A DNA stretch of 13,668 bases from Gonium pectorale (Eukaryota > Chlorophyta > Chlorophyceae > Chlamydomonadales > Volvocaceae): assembly GCA_001584585.1 (NCBI GenBank), contig LSYV01000030.1, positions 1,184,220 to 1,197,887 of the forward strand, given 5' to 3'. Below, one piece after another: positions 12,947 through 13,668 of this stretch (the stretch's first letter is position 1; every line of letters begins with the position of its first letter). Below the pieces are notes generated by a model. The model saw only the letters and a list, made by a program, of their open reading frames with translations. It was not told where the DNA came from and did no database searches. The position numbers were made by a program, and so were the translations under genes.

Positions 12947-13291
12947 TCGTGCGGCGGGGGCCCGTGCGGACAGGGGCAGCAGTTGCCTCATCCGCGCTGC
13001 TGCACCACATCCGTCGGGCCCTCCATCCGCCGTCGGCCCTCACGACGCGGTGGAATGGGACTTGGCACACAGAGCCGTCCGGCCCCTGCGTTCCGCCCAG
13101 CAGCACTAAAGCTGTAGCGCCCGTGGGTAGCGCCCAGCTCCGAGCGTCCGCCCGCTAGGCTGGCACCGTGCAATCGCCAAGTTCTGCCGGCGAGGCTGGC
13201 CTTGCTGCATCTGTGCGTCCGGACGCGCCTGGCATGACGCCCGCGCCAGGCGGCCCCGCCCGTCGGAGCCGCCTCTAGCCAGAGATACGCG

Positions 13292-13336
13292 TTGCTGACG
13301 GTGGTCTTGCCGACGGTGGTCTTGCTGACGGTGGTC
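13292..13336. repeat. 15-bp minisatellite, three copies
   Basis: TTGCTGACGGTGGTC, TTGCCGACGGTGGTC, TTGCTGACGGTGGTC in tandem (13292-13306, 13307-13321, 13322-13336). A unit of 15 keeps frame; on minus it would read T-T-V-S-K / T-T-V-G-K. The surrounding minus frame is not otherwise protein-like, so I do not call it a coding repeat. Confidence 0.9.
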
Positions 13337-13668
13337 CGGTCATACGCAGGGGGATCCAGATTGTGTACGGCAGTGGAGGAACTGCGTGGCGAGGACTGTG
13401 CTGTACATTCTACTTGGGCATGAAGGAGCCTCAAGCACTTTCGACCGGGCGGGATTCGTGCCGCGACTTCACATCCGCAATTTGTGTGTGCTAACAGGTC
13501 AGCTGCACCAGAGTGCGCACAGGGCGGCCCTCCTCCCGGGCCCCAGGCCGATATGTACAGGTTATCTCCCTGCCGGATGGCGATATGGGATACATCGGCG
13601 TGTCCGGAGGGAGGGGTGATATGGGAGGACCCGAGGCAGCCCCGAGGGCCTCCGTCCCCGAGGGCCGA

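Larger units (their letters stand above)
12589..13668. other. No supported gene: repeat-rich flank to window end
   Basis: Beyond the listed repeats I see no convincing coding frame. Frames at 12738-13106 and 12988-13434 on minus and 13386-13619 on plus are open because of GC-rich composition and repeats. The terminal 50 bases contain two close copies of CCCCGAGGGCC. Confidence 0.5.

Noticed and set aside
12988..13434. Minus frame with T-T-V-S-K repeats resembling the TTVV repeats of the main gene
   Set aside because: The resemblance comes only from a three-copy 15-bp minisatellite. It lacks the A-P-G core, and the rest of the frame is not protein-like.

Overview
This looks like nuclear DNA from a GC-rich eukaryote. 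Most strong protein signals are short in-frame blocks that end in AG|GT-type donors and begin after pyrimidine-rich CAG acceptors, with reading phases that match from block to block. There is no bacterial gene packing, no operon structure and no ribosome-binding-site pattern. The base composition, GC-ending codons in the good exons, 150-760 nt introns, poly-G/C runs and GT/GCAG microsatellites suggest a chlorophycean (volvocine-type) green alga. That is an inference; no marker gene in the window proves it. Layout: (1) Positions 1-769 hold a weak candidate for a small divergent minus-strand gene (exons near 551-635 and 150-352) and the presumed 5' region of the main gene. (2) Positions 770-8313 hold the one gene I can support well, a plus-strand gene of about ten exons. 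Its joined reading frame is 1494 nt (497 codons plus stop). The model protein has an N-terminal signal peptide, an Asp/Lys-rich then poly-Gly linker, at least eight degenerate ~15-residue repeats of the form T-[VI]-x-[VI]-x-A-P-G-x-x-[VI]-[ST], sequons clustered in the repeats, one C-terminal transmembrane helix and a ~34-residue cytosolic tail. It reads as a type I surface or secretory-pathway protein; I do not recognise the family. Part of the gene appears to have been built by duplicating a three-exon cassette (intron phases 1-0, 0-2, 2-1), including two exons of identical 53-nt length. (3) Positions 8314-11298 are mostly without supported genes. They hold a TATA-like box, a perfect 9-bp inverted repeat, several simple repeats and one moderately protein-like open frame at 10311-10883. 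(4) Positions 11299-12588 hold what looks like a second, broken copy of the same family. Its transmembrane exon is about 88% identical at nucleotide level to that of the main gene over 52 nt, but an 8-nt tandem duplication shifts the frame just before the membrane helix. A 184-bp tandem duplication lies in its presumed intron. (5) Positions 12589-13668 contain only simple and short direct repeats that I can support. Function: nothing here resembles an enzyme. The main gene is best described as a membrane-anchored, possibly beta-solenoid-like extracellular repeat protein with a local degenerate paralogue. A role in cell wall, extracellular matrix or cell-surface recognition is plausible from the topology only.
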